64,000 bases of DNA from a virus, in IMG/VR virus record IMGVR_UViG_3300028394_000059, positions 22,785 to 86,784 of that record, one strand, 5' to 3'. Made by a program: the position numbers and the translations under genes. Each line of letters begins with the position of its first letter. Position 1 is the first letter of the stretch. A model generated the notes under the pieces. It was not told where the DNA came from. It searched no databases and saw only the letters and a program-made list of their open reading frames with translations. Positions 1 to 7,615 of this stretch are shown piece by piece.

Positions 1-677
1 TGCCAAGTGAAAAAACCTATCTCGGTAAAATAGTTGATATACAAGATCCACTTTACCAAGGGAGAGCAAAAATTAATGTTTACGGTATATTTGATGATGT
101 TCCGGTCGAGGACCTCCCTTGGGCCGAGCAGATTGCTGGTATGTCATTCGGTGGAAATTTTGGTGGCGGTAATATATCCATACCTAGATTGGGTTCTGTT
201 GTGGCCGTTAATTTCGAGGAGAATAATTACTATAAGCTACGGTACCATTATATAAAGGAAATGTCTAGGGACCTTAATGAGGAGCTAAAGACAGAGAATT
301 CCTATGAGGGAACGCATGCAATAGTATATGACGGAGAAGCTCTGCCAGGGGTGCTTAAAATGATATATACGAAAAGTAAGGGTCTCGTGCTGTCGCTTGG
401 AAATGCATCTGTTCAGCTGGACACACAAAACGGTGGGGAATTAAGGGTTGTGGTTAAGATGGGAAATGACGAAATACGAATGGAGCAAAGTAAAGTAATA
501 GTTAAGTGTCAAAACATAGAGCTTGGTGAGGGTGCTATAGAAAAATTAGTTAAAGGTAGCACATTCCTCACATATTTCAATTCGCATACGCATCCGACAG
601 GGGTAGGTCCATCCGGGACACCAATAGTGCCAATGGTTGATGCAACCCACCTAAGTCAGGTATCAAAAACTAAATAA
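1..677 (+). CDS. Baseplate hub/spike protein, gp5-like OB-fold domain (5' partial)
   Basis: The reading frame is open from base 3 with no start in view, so the gene begins upstream of the window. The visible N-terminus reads YLGKIVDIQDPLYQGRAKI, then a VYGIFDD-V...LPWAEQI stretch. This is the typical opening of the OB-fold domain of T4 gp5 and related Mu gp45/gpV spike proteins. A Gly-rich loop and a PRLGSVVAV strand follow. The C-terminus carries the SHTHPTG-GPSGTP pattern often seen where the spike beta-helix ends. I see no lysozyme domain like that of T4 gp5 in the visible part. It probably trimerises at the tip of the tail tube. The next gene starts 2 nt after its stop, so the two are probably co-transcribed. 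The family is fairly sure; whether an enzymatic domain lies upstream of the window cannot be seen. Confidence 0.75.
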   Translation, partial: PSEKTYLGKIVDIQDPLYQGRAKINVYGIFDDVPVEDLPWAEQIAGMSFGGNFGGGNISIPRLGSVVAVNFEENNYYKLRYHYIKEMSRDLNEELKTENSYEGTHAIVYDGEALPGVLKMIYTKSKGLVLSLGNASVQLDTQNGGELRVVVKMGNDEIRMEQSKVIVKCQNIELGEGAIEKLVKGSTFLTYFNSHTHPTGVGPSGTPIVPMVDATHLSQVSKTK

Positions 678-679
678 AA

Positions 680-2485
680 ATGGCAGCAGACTGGAAAACT
701 TTTATAAGTAAAGTTAGCGATAAACTGACTTCACAGTCGATCCAATCATACGAGGAAATGGCAGACTTCCTTAGAAATGAATACATTTCTGCGACCGTTG
801 GTAAAGCAGCATCACCATATGGACAAACCCACGTAAAGGGGCAGGATGCCATTATGTTTGATGCATTTAAAAAGGGATTTAAACTACTTTATGAGGGTGG
901 GGATCTAACATTTGAGGAGAAAAAAACTAATCCTGCATACGCTGATTTGGTTGTGGAACCACCTACTATTGATGTATCTGGTGCTGCCGACCAGGTTGAC
1001 ATAGATTTTAGAGAATGGACAGAAGAGAACGAATCAACAATACCGGATTTTACATATTCCCAGTTTTTTTCCCAGTACCCTAATTTTCCAGCAAATAGAA
1101 CCCAAGCAGTTCTTGAAATAGCTAGAAAAATACTACACCAATTCGATGGGACAAGCTCATATTTGCAATGGATGTATACATTAAGAACTGGTGCATACAG
1201 TGATTGGGGAAACCTAATAATGGACCAAGTGGTAAAATTTATCAAATCAGAGGTTGATGCACCTTTGAAAGTTGGTGATGTTGTTAGAGGATATGCAAAA
1301 TACAGGAACACTGATAGTGTATATTTCATTACCTCCCGGAATGGTGATATTAATGCAAATTCATATACCACAACTGAACCTACCAACTATTGGCAGGGAT
1401 CTAATAACTTTACCACTAAGGGGTTGGCTGAAGCATTTAATATAATTAAGGGTGACTTTAATATTGATAGCAGGGATCTTACTAGTTCTGCAATTCAACT
1501 AAGCAAGGAAAATCCACCTTTTGAAAAAAGTGATATTGTGGACGGTAGAATAGTATCAACTTCTTCCGGAAAAATAAGGGTCTCATATTTTAGTAAACGC
1601 TATAACAGAAACTTTATTAAGGAGTTAATTCCTGGAACGGCAAGCAAAAAATTAGATGTGAAGGAAATTGCTGCAAATTTACCTTCCGTTTTATTAAGCG
1701 ATAAAGTGTTACAAGAACAGGATCTTATGAATCCTGATAAAATACCAGATTATTTGACTGCTAGATTTATAACTACATTCACATACTCCCCTAGATATGA
1801 TACCAAATATCTGAGAGCTGTGTTAAATACAAGAGCAAATGATCTTGGTCAGCAAGTAATAAAATCAATAGAAGATGAATTTGACGATTCCTACCAGTAT
1901 GCTGATGAGATAGTTGGTCTATTTTCTGGTAATTCGAAAAGAAGCGGATTTTTTAGGAGAAATATAGGTTATTTTACTGGAACAGGAGGTTTTGATTTCA
2001 ATAGGATAAGATCCCGTAGAGACCAGAATAAAGAAATTGAATATAAGGCGGAGGAGAATAGGTTCAGGGAACTTAAGATCCGTTGGATAAATGAATTAGC
2101 TGATGCTGCTAAAAAAAATGAGGATCCCGATAAACCCGAAGATGGCTATTTTGTGATGGCTAAGGGTGTTATTGATTATTGGAAATCCTGCAGTGTGCAA
2201 CCACTAAGTAATGCACCTGCTGCACCACCCGCAATAATTCCTACCCCTGGTATATACATTAAGATATATTTAGGCAGTCAATCAATGTTGGGAAGCAATA
2301 TCAAAAGAGCATTCAATACGGGAAAAAGAATACCAGAAAAACAGATTGCAGCCAAGATGGTTGCGTCCGCATTGGCATATTCTTTTTCAATGCATCTATT
2401 GGAACTTAAGTTTATTTACTCGGGTGCTATACCTGCTTCACCTGGAACTGCACCTATGATAGGATTCATTCCCCTGGTCTATTAA
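680..2485 (+). CDS. Virion structural protein, baseplate region (unassigned)
   Basis: This 601-residue protein starts 2 nt after the gp5-like gene, behind a TAAAAATG junction. I do not recognise the family. Residues 1-75 are helical in character and end in a KGQDAIMFDAFKKGFKLLYE stretch. The middle has a long mixed region with an aromatic segment (FTYSQFFSQYPNF), and residues 400-490 are charged and probably helical. The C-terminus is hydrophobic and Pro/Gly-rich and ends IPLVY. There is no signal peptide or convincing membrane segment. Tight coupling to the hub gene, and gp25 and gp6-like genes further on, suggest a baseplate or hub component. That role is inferred from position only. Confidence 0.6.
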   Translation: MAADWKTFISKVSDKLTSQSIQSYEEMADFLRNEYISATVGKAASPYGQTHVKGQDAIMFDAFKKGFKLLYEGGDLTFEEKKTNPAYADLVVEPPTIDVSGAADQVDIDFREWTEENESTIPDFTYSQFFSQYPNFPANRTQAVLEIARKILHQFDGTSSYLQWMYTLRTGAYSDWGNLIMDQVVKFIKSEVDAPLKVGDVVRGYAKYRNTDSVYFITSRNGDINANSYTTTEPTNYWQGSNNFTTKGLAEAFNIIKGDFNIDSRDLTSSAIQLSKENPPFEKSDIVDGRIVSTSSGKIRVSYFSKRYNRNFIKELIPGTASKKLDVKEIAANLPSVLLSDKVLQEQDLMNPDKIPDYLTARFITTFTYSPRYDTKYLRAVLNTRANDLGQQVIKSIEDEFDDSYQYADEIVGLFSGNSKRSGFFRRNIGYFTGTGGFDFNRIRSRRDQNKEIEYKAEENRFRELKIRWINELADAAKKNEDPDKPEDGYFVMAKGVIDYWKSCSVQPLSNAPAAPPAIIPTPGIYIKIYLGSQSMLGSNIKRAFNTGKRIPEKQIAAKMVASALAYSFSMHLLELKFIYSGAIPASPGTAPMIGFIPLVY

Positions 2486-2519
2486 CAAAAAACCGGAGTA
2501 ACAAAGGAACTTACGTTGT

Positions 2520-2527
2520 GATATATA
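2520..2527 (+). promoter_or_regulatory. GATATATA late-promoter-like box
   Basis: The octamer sits in the 84-nt gap before the S1-domain gene, 42 nt before its ATG, the longest spacing of the set. It is preceded by TTGT, as is the copy at 56187. Resemblance to the T4 late box TATAAATA is the basis for the call. Confidence 0.5.
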
Positions 2528-2569
2528 GTACAATAAATAATACTTTTAAACACCTTTAAACAAAAAAAT

Positions 2570-3730
2570 ATGGATTTTAATACTGATGAAAATTTCGACT
2601 GGGACGTTACTAATGGATTGGTTGTTAACTCTAAAATAAAAGCCCCTGGGGGTTCAAAGATCTACTCACATGAGTCATATGCTCAAGAATTAGCAGATCT
2701 TTATTTTAAAAGTTATACTGATCTTGATAACGGATCTAAGGATCTTGTTGATGGAGCGGTTTACCCTTGCACAATAATAACACTAAAAGAGGATGAAGCT
2801 TTAGCACAAACAACATCAGGACAAACAATTTATATTGATCTTAAGAGAGAAAGAAGAGATGCTGAAAAACTAAGTTTACAAGGATTAACATTTAACCCTG
2901 GAGAAGAAGTCAACGCTAGAGTTAGAAAAGTTAACGGAAGCTATAATGGATCTGTTATTGACTATTATATACATAGCTTAAGAGCTGAGTTATTCGAGCA
3001 GATCAAGAAGGAAAGTAGCGCATATAGAATCAAAATTCTTAGCGTCAATAAAGGAGGCTATATTGCTGAACTATCAGGAATCAAATGTTTCCTACCTGGA
3101 TCACTTGCTGCTGCGAACAAAATTACTGATTTTGAATCATACATCGGCAAAGAAATGCACGTAATGATAGACGGATATGTTGAAGCGAAAGACATATTCA
3201 TCGTATCGTATAAGAAATACTTAAATAAGATCATGGATTCCAAAATTCAAGAACTTGATCTTACTAAGAAATATAAGGGTTATGTTACTGGAACTAGCGG
3301 ATTTGGTGTTTTTGTTGAATGGGACAGTGTTTATACTGGACTTATCCATAAAACTGAATTCTCTGATGACAACTCATTATCACTACTTAGCTCAGGATCC
3401 GAAATTGAATTCTATGTTAAGGAGATAAAAGATAATAATAGACTTACACTTACTTTAGATAAACCGTTGGAGAGAAACGTTATTATACAAGATTTAGAAA
3501 ATCACGTAAAAGACGGAACAGGTGAGCCATTAGAAGCTAAGGTTAAGCATAGAAGAAAAAATGGAGCTCTTGTTGAGATCGTACAATACGGACTTATGGC
3601 TTTAATACCTCAGGACAGATTGGGTAAGAAAGGTGCTAATATTAAAACTGGAGATGACGTAACCGTTACTCCCTACGAGGTTGATACGATCACCGGAAAA
3701 ATATATGTCGAACTAATAAATGTCGGATAG
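2570..3730 (+). CDS. S1-domain (OB-fold) RNA-binding protein, ribosomal S1-like
   Basis: The 386-residue protein appears to be built from consecutive S1-type OB folds. The clearest spans about residues 225-300, with a KKYKGYVTGTSGFGVFVEW core, a GLIHKTEFSD strand and the terminal VKEIKDNNRLTLTLDK strand. A second repeat at about 150-220 has the form YRIKILSVNKGGYIAELSG, a PGS loop and a VSYKKYL end. The region around 60-120 and the C-terminus look like further degenerate copies. S1 domains bind single-stranded RNA, and in Bacteroidota, where Shine-Dalgarno pairing is little used, S1-type proteins may matter for mRNA recruitment. The gene has its own GATATATA box and its last 11 nt overlap the next gene. 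A role in translation, RNA decay or transcript protection is possible. The fold is well supported; the function is not. Confidence 0.8.
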   Translation: MDFNTDENFDWDVTNGLVVNSKIKAPGGSKIYSHESYAQELADLYFKSYTDLDNGSKDLVDGAVYPCTIITLKEDEALAQTTSGQTIYIDLKRERRDAEKLSLQGLTFNPGEEVNARVRKVNGSYNGSVIDYYIHSLRAELFEQIKKESSAYRIKILSVNKGGYIAELSGIKCFLPGSLAAANKITDFESYIGKEMHVMIDGYVEAKDIFIVSYKKYLNKIMDSKIQELDLTKKYKGYVTGTSGFGVFVEWDSVYTGLIHKTEFSDDNSLSLLSSGSEIEFYVKEIKDNNRLTLTLDKPLERNVIIQDLENHVKDGTGEPLEAKVKHRRKNGALVEIVQYGLMALIPQDRLGKKGANIKTGDDVTVTPYEVDTITGKIYVELINVG

Positions 3731-5126
3731 CAGAACACATTTTGATAAGATACATGCACTTGATTCATCTGTAATAGGATTCGAATTCGAATTCTATACG
3801 AATCTTTTGAAGGGGCAAGCTGCTGATTCATTATCCAAGCTTATCAAGAAAAAAGTTGTGGTTTCTGAAAAGTATCATTCATTAATACCGGTAGACGCAG
3901 ATAATTTTAAGCTTGAACCTGATTACTCGGGAGGTAGTAAAATGATGGAACTTATTACTGGGCCACTTCCCTATAATGAGGCAATGCCAATACTTATAAA
4001 AATATTAAATTGGATTAACGAGAATGGCTGGACCTCAGACAGATGCGCTTTCCAATTTTCTGTGAGCTACGCTAAAAATAGAAGAGACATAAAGGATAAG
4101 ATTGAAAATCTCGATAAGCTTAAGTTTACATTAGGTCTGGATGAGGGATTTATATATTCCAGATTTGGGAGCAGGGAAAAAAACGTCTATGCGAAATCTA
4201 TAAAGAAAGTAATTCCTAGAAATAGATTTTCAATTCTTGAAAATATACAAAGTATAGATCCTAAAATGTACAGAGTACCTGAGGACAAATACTATGGGGT
4301 TAACTTCACAAAGATGCCTAAGGGATATATCGAATTTAGATATTTGGGTAATAGAGATTATCAGAAGAAAACTAAGGAAATCAGAGAGGTAATAGATTAT
4401 ATAATTCTATACCTTTACGATTTACTAAGCCATAGAATAATGGGCTATAGCAAAGATGATTTAGCCACTCTTCAGGGAATGATGAATAAATACTCTAAGG
4501 TTGTTAGATCATTCAGCAATCCTGATTTTTTCTTTAGAAATTATCCGGATTTCCACGTCTTTGTCGACCTTAAAGGGTGGGACGAGAATATTAAAACATA
4601 TTTCCCGATGATAAGAGATAAAATATTTGATCTTATTATAGAGGGAAATATAACTGCATGCTATTTTAATTATGATACCACTACTGGAAGATCACAAGTA
4701 AAGGAGGCAAGATGCAGAAATGCATTTGAAATTGTTGATATGGATCTTATATTTTGCGATATTAAAAATGCTAGTATAAAAAACTGTAACATCTATAATT
4801 GCGACATAAAGAAATCTGCAGTAGAGGATTCTTATATTTTTGCAGGCACAAAGGTTTCATTTTCTAAAATTAAGGCTACAATTGTTGATTATAGTAATGA
4901 TCTTAATGATTGCTTTATAGATTGTGAAGGAAAAAACATAAATTGTAAAATTACTGGTGGTGTTTTAAGAGCTGGACTTATTGGTGAAAATGCTGAGATT
5001 AGCAAAGAAACAATGCAGATAAAGAGTCGAGACGACCAAAGAATGCTTAGATTCGTTACAGATAAGAGACTAAAAGATCTTAATGATAGATTGAATAGTC
5101 CTAAATTTGGTAATATGAATTACTAA
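3720..5126 (+). CDS. Amidoligase-like (glutamine-synthetase-fold) protein with C-terminal pentapeptide-like beta-helix
   Basis: The start overlaps the S1-domain gene by 11 nt, implying translational coupling. The N-terminal part has hallmarks of the putative amidoligase family: GFEFEF at residues 20-25, a D68-YSGG...MELITGPLP block (residues 68-85) matching the D-S-x-x-G-x-E-x-x-S-P motif, FQFSVS at 111-116 where many members have a His-rich strand, and NFTK...GYIEFRYLG near 195-210. Family members are predicted to use ATP to join amines to carboxylates. The last ~110 residues read as short repeats (CDIKNASIKNCNIYNCDIKK and so on), typical of right-handed pentapeptide-type helices. The first two Glu and the late Arg are kept; the usual His is replaced. 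The substrate is unknown. It could modify a virion or host protein, or be a structural derivative that has lost activity. Confidence 0.6.
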   Translation: MSDSRTHFDKIHALDSSVIGFEFEFYTNLLKGQAADSLSKLIKKKVVVSEKYHSLIPVDADNFKLEPDYSGGSKMMELITGPLPYNEAMPILIKILNWINENGWTSDRCAFQFSVSYAKNRRDIKDKIENLDKLKFTLGLDEGFIYSRFGSREKNVYAKSIKKVIPRNRFSILENIQSIDPKMYRVPEDKYYGVNFTKMPKGYIEFRYLGNRDYQKKTKEIREVIDYIILYLYDLLSHRIMGYSKDDLATLQGMMNKYSKVVRSFSNPDFFFRNYPDFHVFVDLKGWDENIKTYFPMIRDKIFDLIIEGNITACYFNYDTTTGRSQVKEARCRNAFEIVDMDLIFCDIKNASIKNCNIYNCDIKKSAVEDSYIFAGTKVSFSKIKATIVDYSNDLNDCFIDCEGKNINCKITGGVLRAGLIGENAEISKETMQIKSRDDQRMLRFVTDKRLKDLNDRLNSPKFGNMNY

Positions 5127-5140
5127 AAAAATAAGAAGCA

Positions 5141-5923
5141 ATGACACAAGACGAATTAGTACAGGAAATAGCAGACGCACTTTCTTTTAGCTGTGCGTTA
5201 CCTTATAATCTTAATGCAGCAGAAACTGAAAGAATCATAAAAAGAGCTAAAGCATGGTTTTATGATAACTATCAGTATGCAGTGGAAGAGAGAGTTTTCG
5301 TTCTTGCGAATGATATTTTTCAGCATAAGGAGTTTAAAAGAACACGTCAAATAAAATTACCAGATTCCATAATAGGTGTTTTTGATGTAAGAGAACTTGG
5401 CGGGTATGGTATATCGGGTAATCCTGATAGGGACTTTGGTGATTCTAAACTTCTTGGATCTGAGCTTCTTCTCTCACCTTTTGTGGGTGATAACTTGGTT
5501 TATAGAACCGTTATGTACTCATATTTTGATTTGGCAAAAGCATATTTATTAAACACATTTGCATTCAAGTATAATAAGAATACGAAATTTTTAACAATAC
5601 TCGGAAGAGATCCTAATAGATCAGGTAAAGGACAGGGACAACTAGCTCAAGGTTTTGGTGTTGGCGGTACTGATGTATCTGTTAGATGCCACGTAGCAAT
5701 ACTTGATGAATATCTATATGACGATGAACTTTTCGTTAGATATTGCATTGCTAAATGTAAAATTGCGCTAGCTAACATGCTTAGTGTATTCACGTATAAT
5801 CTTCCTGGCGGCGTTCAGATAAACTCTTCAGACATAAGATCTACTGGTGAAGCTGAACTTCAGGAGGTGATGGATATGATCAATGGTGAGAACACGCCTT
5901 CCTATTTCCTCCAGTGGAATTAA
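5141..5923 (+). CDS. Virion structural protein (connector/neck-like candidate)
   Basis: This 260-residue protein has no domain I can name with certainty. The first 55 residues are helical (MTQDELVQEIADALS...ERIIKRAKAWFYDNYQYAVEERVF), followed by beta-rich segments and a C-terminal helical stretch (YCIAKCKIALANMLSVF) and FNL-like NLPGGVQIN. Short proteins with an N-terminal helical hairpin and a C-terminal conserved helix occur among head-tail connector and neck proteins of myophages, so that is my best guess. The start is preceded by an A-rich leader, AAAAAAATAAGAAGCA. It lies 14 nt after the amidoligase-like gene and before a promoter box. No membrane segment is present. Confidence 0.45.
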   Translation: MTQDELVQEIADALSFSCALPYNLNAAETERIIKRAKAWFYDNYQYAVEERVFVLANDIFQHKEFKRTRQIKLPDSIIGVFDVRELGGYGISGNPDRDFGDSKLLGSELLLSPFVGDNLVYRTVMYSYFDLAKAYLLNTFAFKYNKNTKFLTILGRDPNRSGKGQGQLAQGFGVGGTDVSVRCHVAILDEYLYDDELFVRYCIAKCKIALANMLSVFTYNLPGGVQINSSDIRSTGEAELQEVMDMINGENTPSYFLQWN

Positions 5924-5942
5924 AAAATTAATAGATCTATTT

Positions 5943-5950
5943 GATATATA
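5943..5950 (+). promoter_or_regulatory. GATATATA late-promoter-like box
   Basis: Located 20 nt after the preceding stop codon and 21 nt before the start of the homing-endonuclease-like gene, within the spacing typical of the set. Confidence 0.5.
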
Positions 5951-5971
5951 CATAAACAATTACTATATTTT

Positions 5972-7171
5972 ATGTGCATATTAGAAAAAATAAAATCATG
6001 GAGAGATAAAAAGGGCCAAGCATTTGGCTCCTATTTACACCAGATATCAAAAACCCAGGACGAACTGGACCAGTTAGAATCTCTAACACAATTTCTTTCA
6101 AATTTCTATGATAATATACCTTTCCAGCAGAGGTTTTATCATGTGTGGTTTAATTTCTATGATATGGAAAAATGCCCATATTGTAACACCCCGAGAAAAT
6201 TTTCAAAGGTTCCCAAATTTTCCATAGATCGTTACGGCGAGTCTGTAACAAATTCTGTTAATTATTATGGCACCTGTATGGCTATTGAATGTCAGAAAAG
6301 ATTTAATTTAGATAGAACACAAAGTGTTCTATTAGAAAAATATGGGACAAAAAATATTATGAAAATCCCAGGTGTTCTGAATAAAATAAAAGAAACTAAT
6401 AATGCTAAGTACGGTTCTGATTTTTTCATGGGAACTGAGGATTTTAAGAATCAGGTAAAAATAACATTTGATTCAAAATATAATGGGCATCCAACAAAAC
6501 TAAAAGAAACACAGGATAAGAAGAAAAAAACAAATCTGGAAAAATATGGTCACGAGCATTCGTTGGATAATGCTGATGTAAAGGAGAAGTCTAGAATTAC
6601 TAATAATTTAAAGTACGGTGGAAATTCCTCTATGTGCTCCGAGGAGACAAAGAAAAAATCCATCGAAACTAATAAAAGAAAGAGAGGCACTGACTGGTAC
6701 GTTCAAAGCGATGATTTTAAGAAAAAATTTAAAGAGACCATGCTTTTAAGATATGGTGTTGAACAGGTTATGCATTATACCCCATCCTTTGAAAAGTCTA
6801 TGGACACCTCATATAGAAAGAAAATATACGCATTCCCGTCGGGCAGGATTGAAAAAATACAGGGATATGAGGGATTTGCAATTAACAATCTTTTGGATTC
6901 GGGTTATCCGGAGGATGATATTATAATATCAAATAGAGAGATAGAAAAATATACTAAAGTTATATATTATAACGATACAACAGGAAAGAGAAGAAAATAT
7001 TATCCTGATGTTTATCTGAGGTCCAAAAACGTAATTATTGAGATCAAATCTAAATATACATATGAAACTAATATCGTTTTGAATAAATTAAAAAAACAGG
7101 CTTGTCTAGATTTGGACCTCGATTTTGAATTTTGGATTTATGATAAAAAAGGTAATAAAATAATAAAATAA
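5972..7171 (+). CDS. Homing-endonuclease-like protein: zinc ribbon, KYG repeats, PD-(D/E)XK nuclease domain
   Basis: The 399-residue protein has three parts. Near residues 69-110 a CPYC motif and a later Cys pair (GTCMAIEC) look like a zinc ribbon. From about 115 to 275 there are roughly five or six imperfect repeats of about 30 residues, each carrying K/R-YG and a Lys-rich K-x-K-x-T-N helix (EKYGTKN, AKYGSDF, EKYGHEH, LKYGGNS, LRYGVEQ). These resemble the DNA-reading repeats of Hef-type phage homing endonucleases. Near 345-365 the sequence YYPDVYL...NVIIEIKSK gives the PD...ExK core of the PD-(D/E)XK (Vsr-like) nuclease fold. It lies between virion genes with promoter-like boxes on both sides, as expected for a free-standing selfish gene. 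The target site cannot be deduced. Confidence 0.7.
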   Translation: MCILEKIKSWRDKKGQAFGSYLHQISKTQDELDQLESLTQFLSNFYDNIPFQQRFYHVWFNFYDMEKCPYCNTPRKFSKVPKFSIDRYGESVTNSVNYYGTCMAIECQKRFNLDRTQSVLLEKYGTKNIMKIPGVLNKIKETNNAKYGSDFFMGTEDFKNQVKITFDSKYNGHPTKLKETQDKKKKTNLEKYGHEHSLDNADVKEKSRITNNLKYGGNSSMCSEETKKKSIETNKRKRGTDWYVQSDDFKKKFKETMLLRYGVEQVMHYTPSFEKSMDTSYRKKIYAFPSGRIEKIQGYEGFAINNLLDSGYPEDDIIISNREIEKYTKVIYYNDTTGKRRKYYPDVYLRSKNVIIEIKSKYTYETNIVLNKLKKQACLDLDLDFEFWIYDKKGNKIIK

Positions 7172-7209
7172 CATATAACATATCCCTTTTATCCCTCTCT
7201 ACACTTATG

Positions 7210-7217
7210 GATATATA
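7210..7217 (+). promoter_or_regulatory. GATATATA late-promoter-like box
   Basis: Found in the gap after the homing-endonuclease-like gene, 17 nt before the ATG of the gp25-like gene. It probably restores late transcription of the baseplate genes downstream of the inserted gene. Confidence 0.5.
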
Positions 7218-7234
7218 AAAGGAATTAATTCCCC

Positions 7235-7606
7235 ATGAGAGAGATTTATAACAGAGACCCGGAGGATCCAAATTACAATCCTTATCAAATAGAGACCACA
7301 GATCCTACTGAGATCTGCGTGGGCCAACTTAAAATGATACTTCTTACCAATAAGGGTGAAGTTTTAGGTGATCCTAAATTTGGTTTAAATCTGGAGGATT
7401 TAATATTTAATCTTGAACTATCGGAATCCAGTATAAGAAAGGAGCTAGATCTTTTTCTGAAGATTTATTGTCCGCTATTTTCTACGCTCAATGGCACGTA
7501 TGATCTTAAATTTTATGTTGGTACACTAAGAGATATTGCTACATTGGATTTTAAAATACCGGAGGATGGAAAATTAAGTCCATTAGTATCATTAAGATTA
7601 ACATAA
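7235..7606 (+). CDS. gp25: Baseplate wedge protein, gp25/gpW-like
   Basis: The length of 123 residues is close to that of T4 gp25 (132). The core reads VGQLKMILLTNKGEVLGDPK, followed by FGLNLEDLIFNLE. This is the family signature of an I-x-x-I/L-L-T-x-x-G-E start, an x-x-x-FG turn and an aromatic-containing helix. C-terminal strands (YDLKFYVGTLRDIATLDFKI) complete the small alpha/beta fold. In T4, gp25 seats the sheath initiation ring onto the wedge core with gp6 and gp53, and the gp6-like gene follows here after 9 nt. It is preceded by its own GATATATA box. Its start codon follows AATTCCCC without a clear Shine-Dalgarno. Confidence 0.85.
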   Translation: MREIYNRDPEDPNYNPYQIETTDPTEICVGQLKMILLTNKGEVLGDPKFGLNLEDLIFNLELSESSIRKELDLFLKIYCPLFSTLNGTYDLKFYVGTLRDIATLDFKIPEDGKLSPLVSLRLT

Positions 7607-7615
7607 GAAATTGAA

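Noticed and set aside
34-255. Open frame of 73 codons at the window start
   Set aside because: It overlaps, in another frame, the clear gp5-like OB-domain reading that is open from base 3; its sequence has no family-like pattern.
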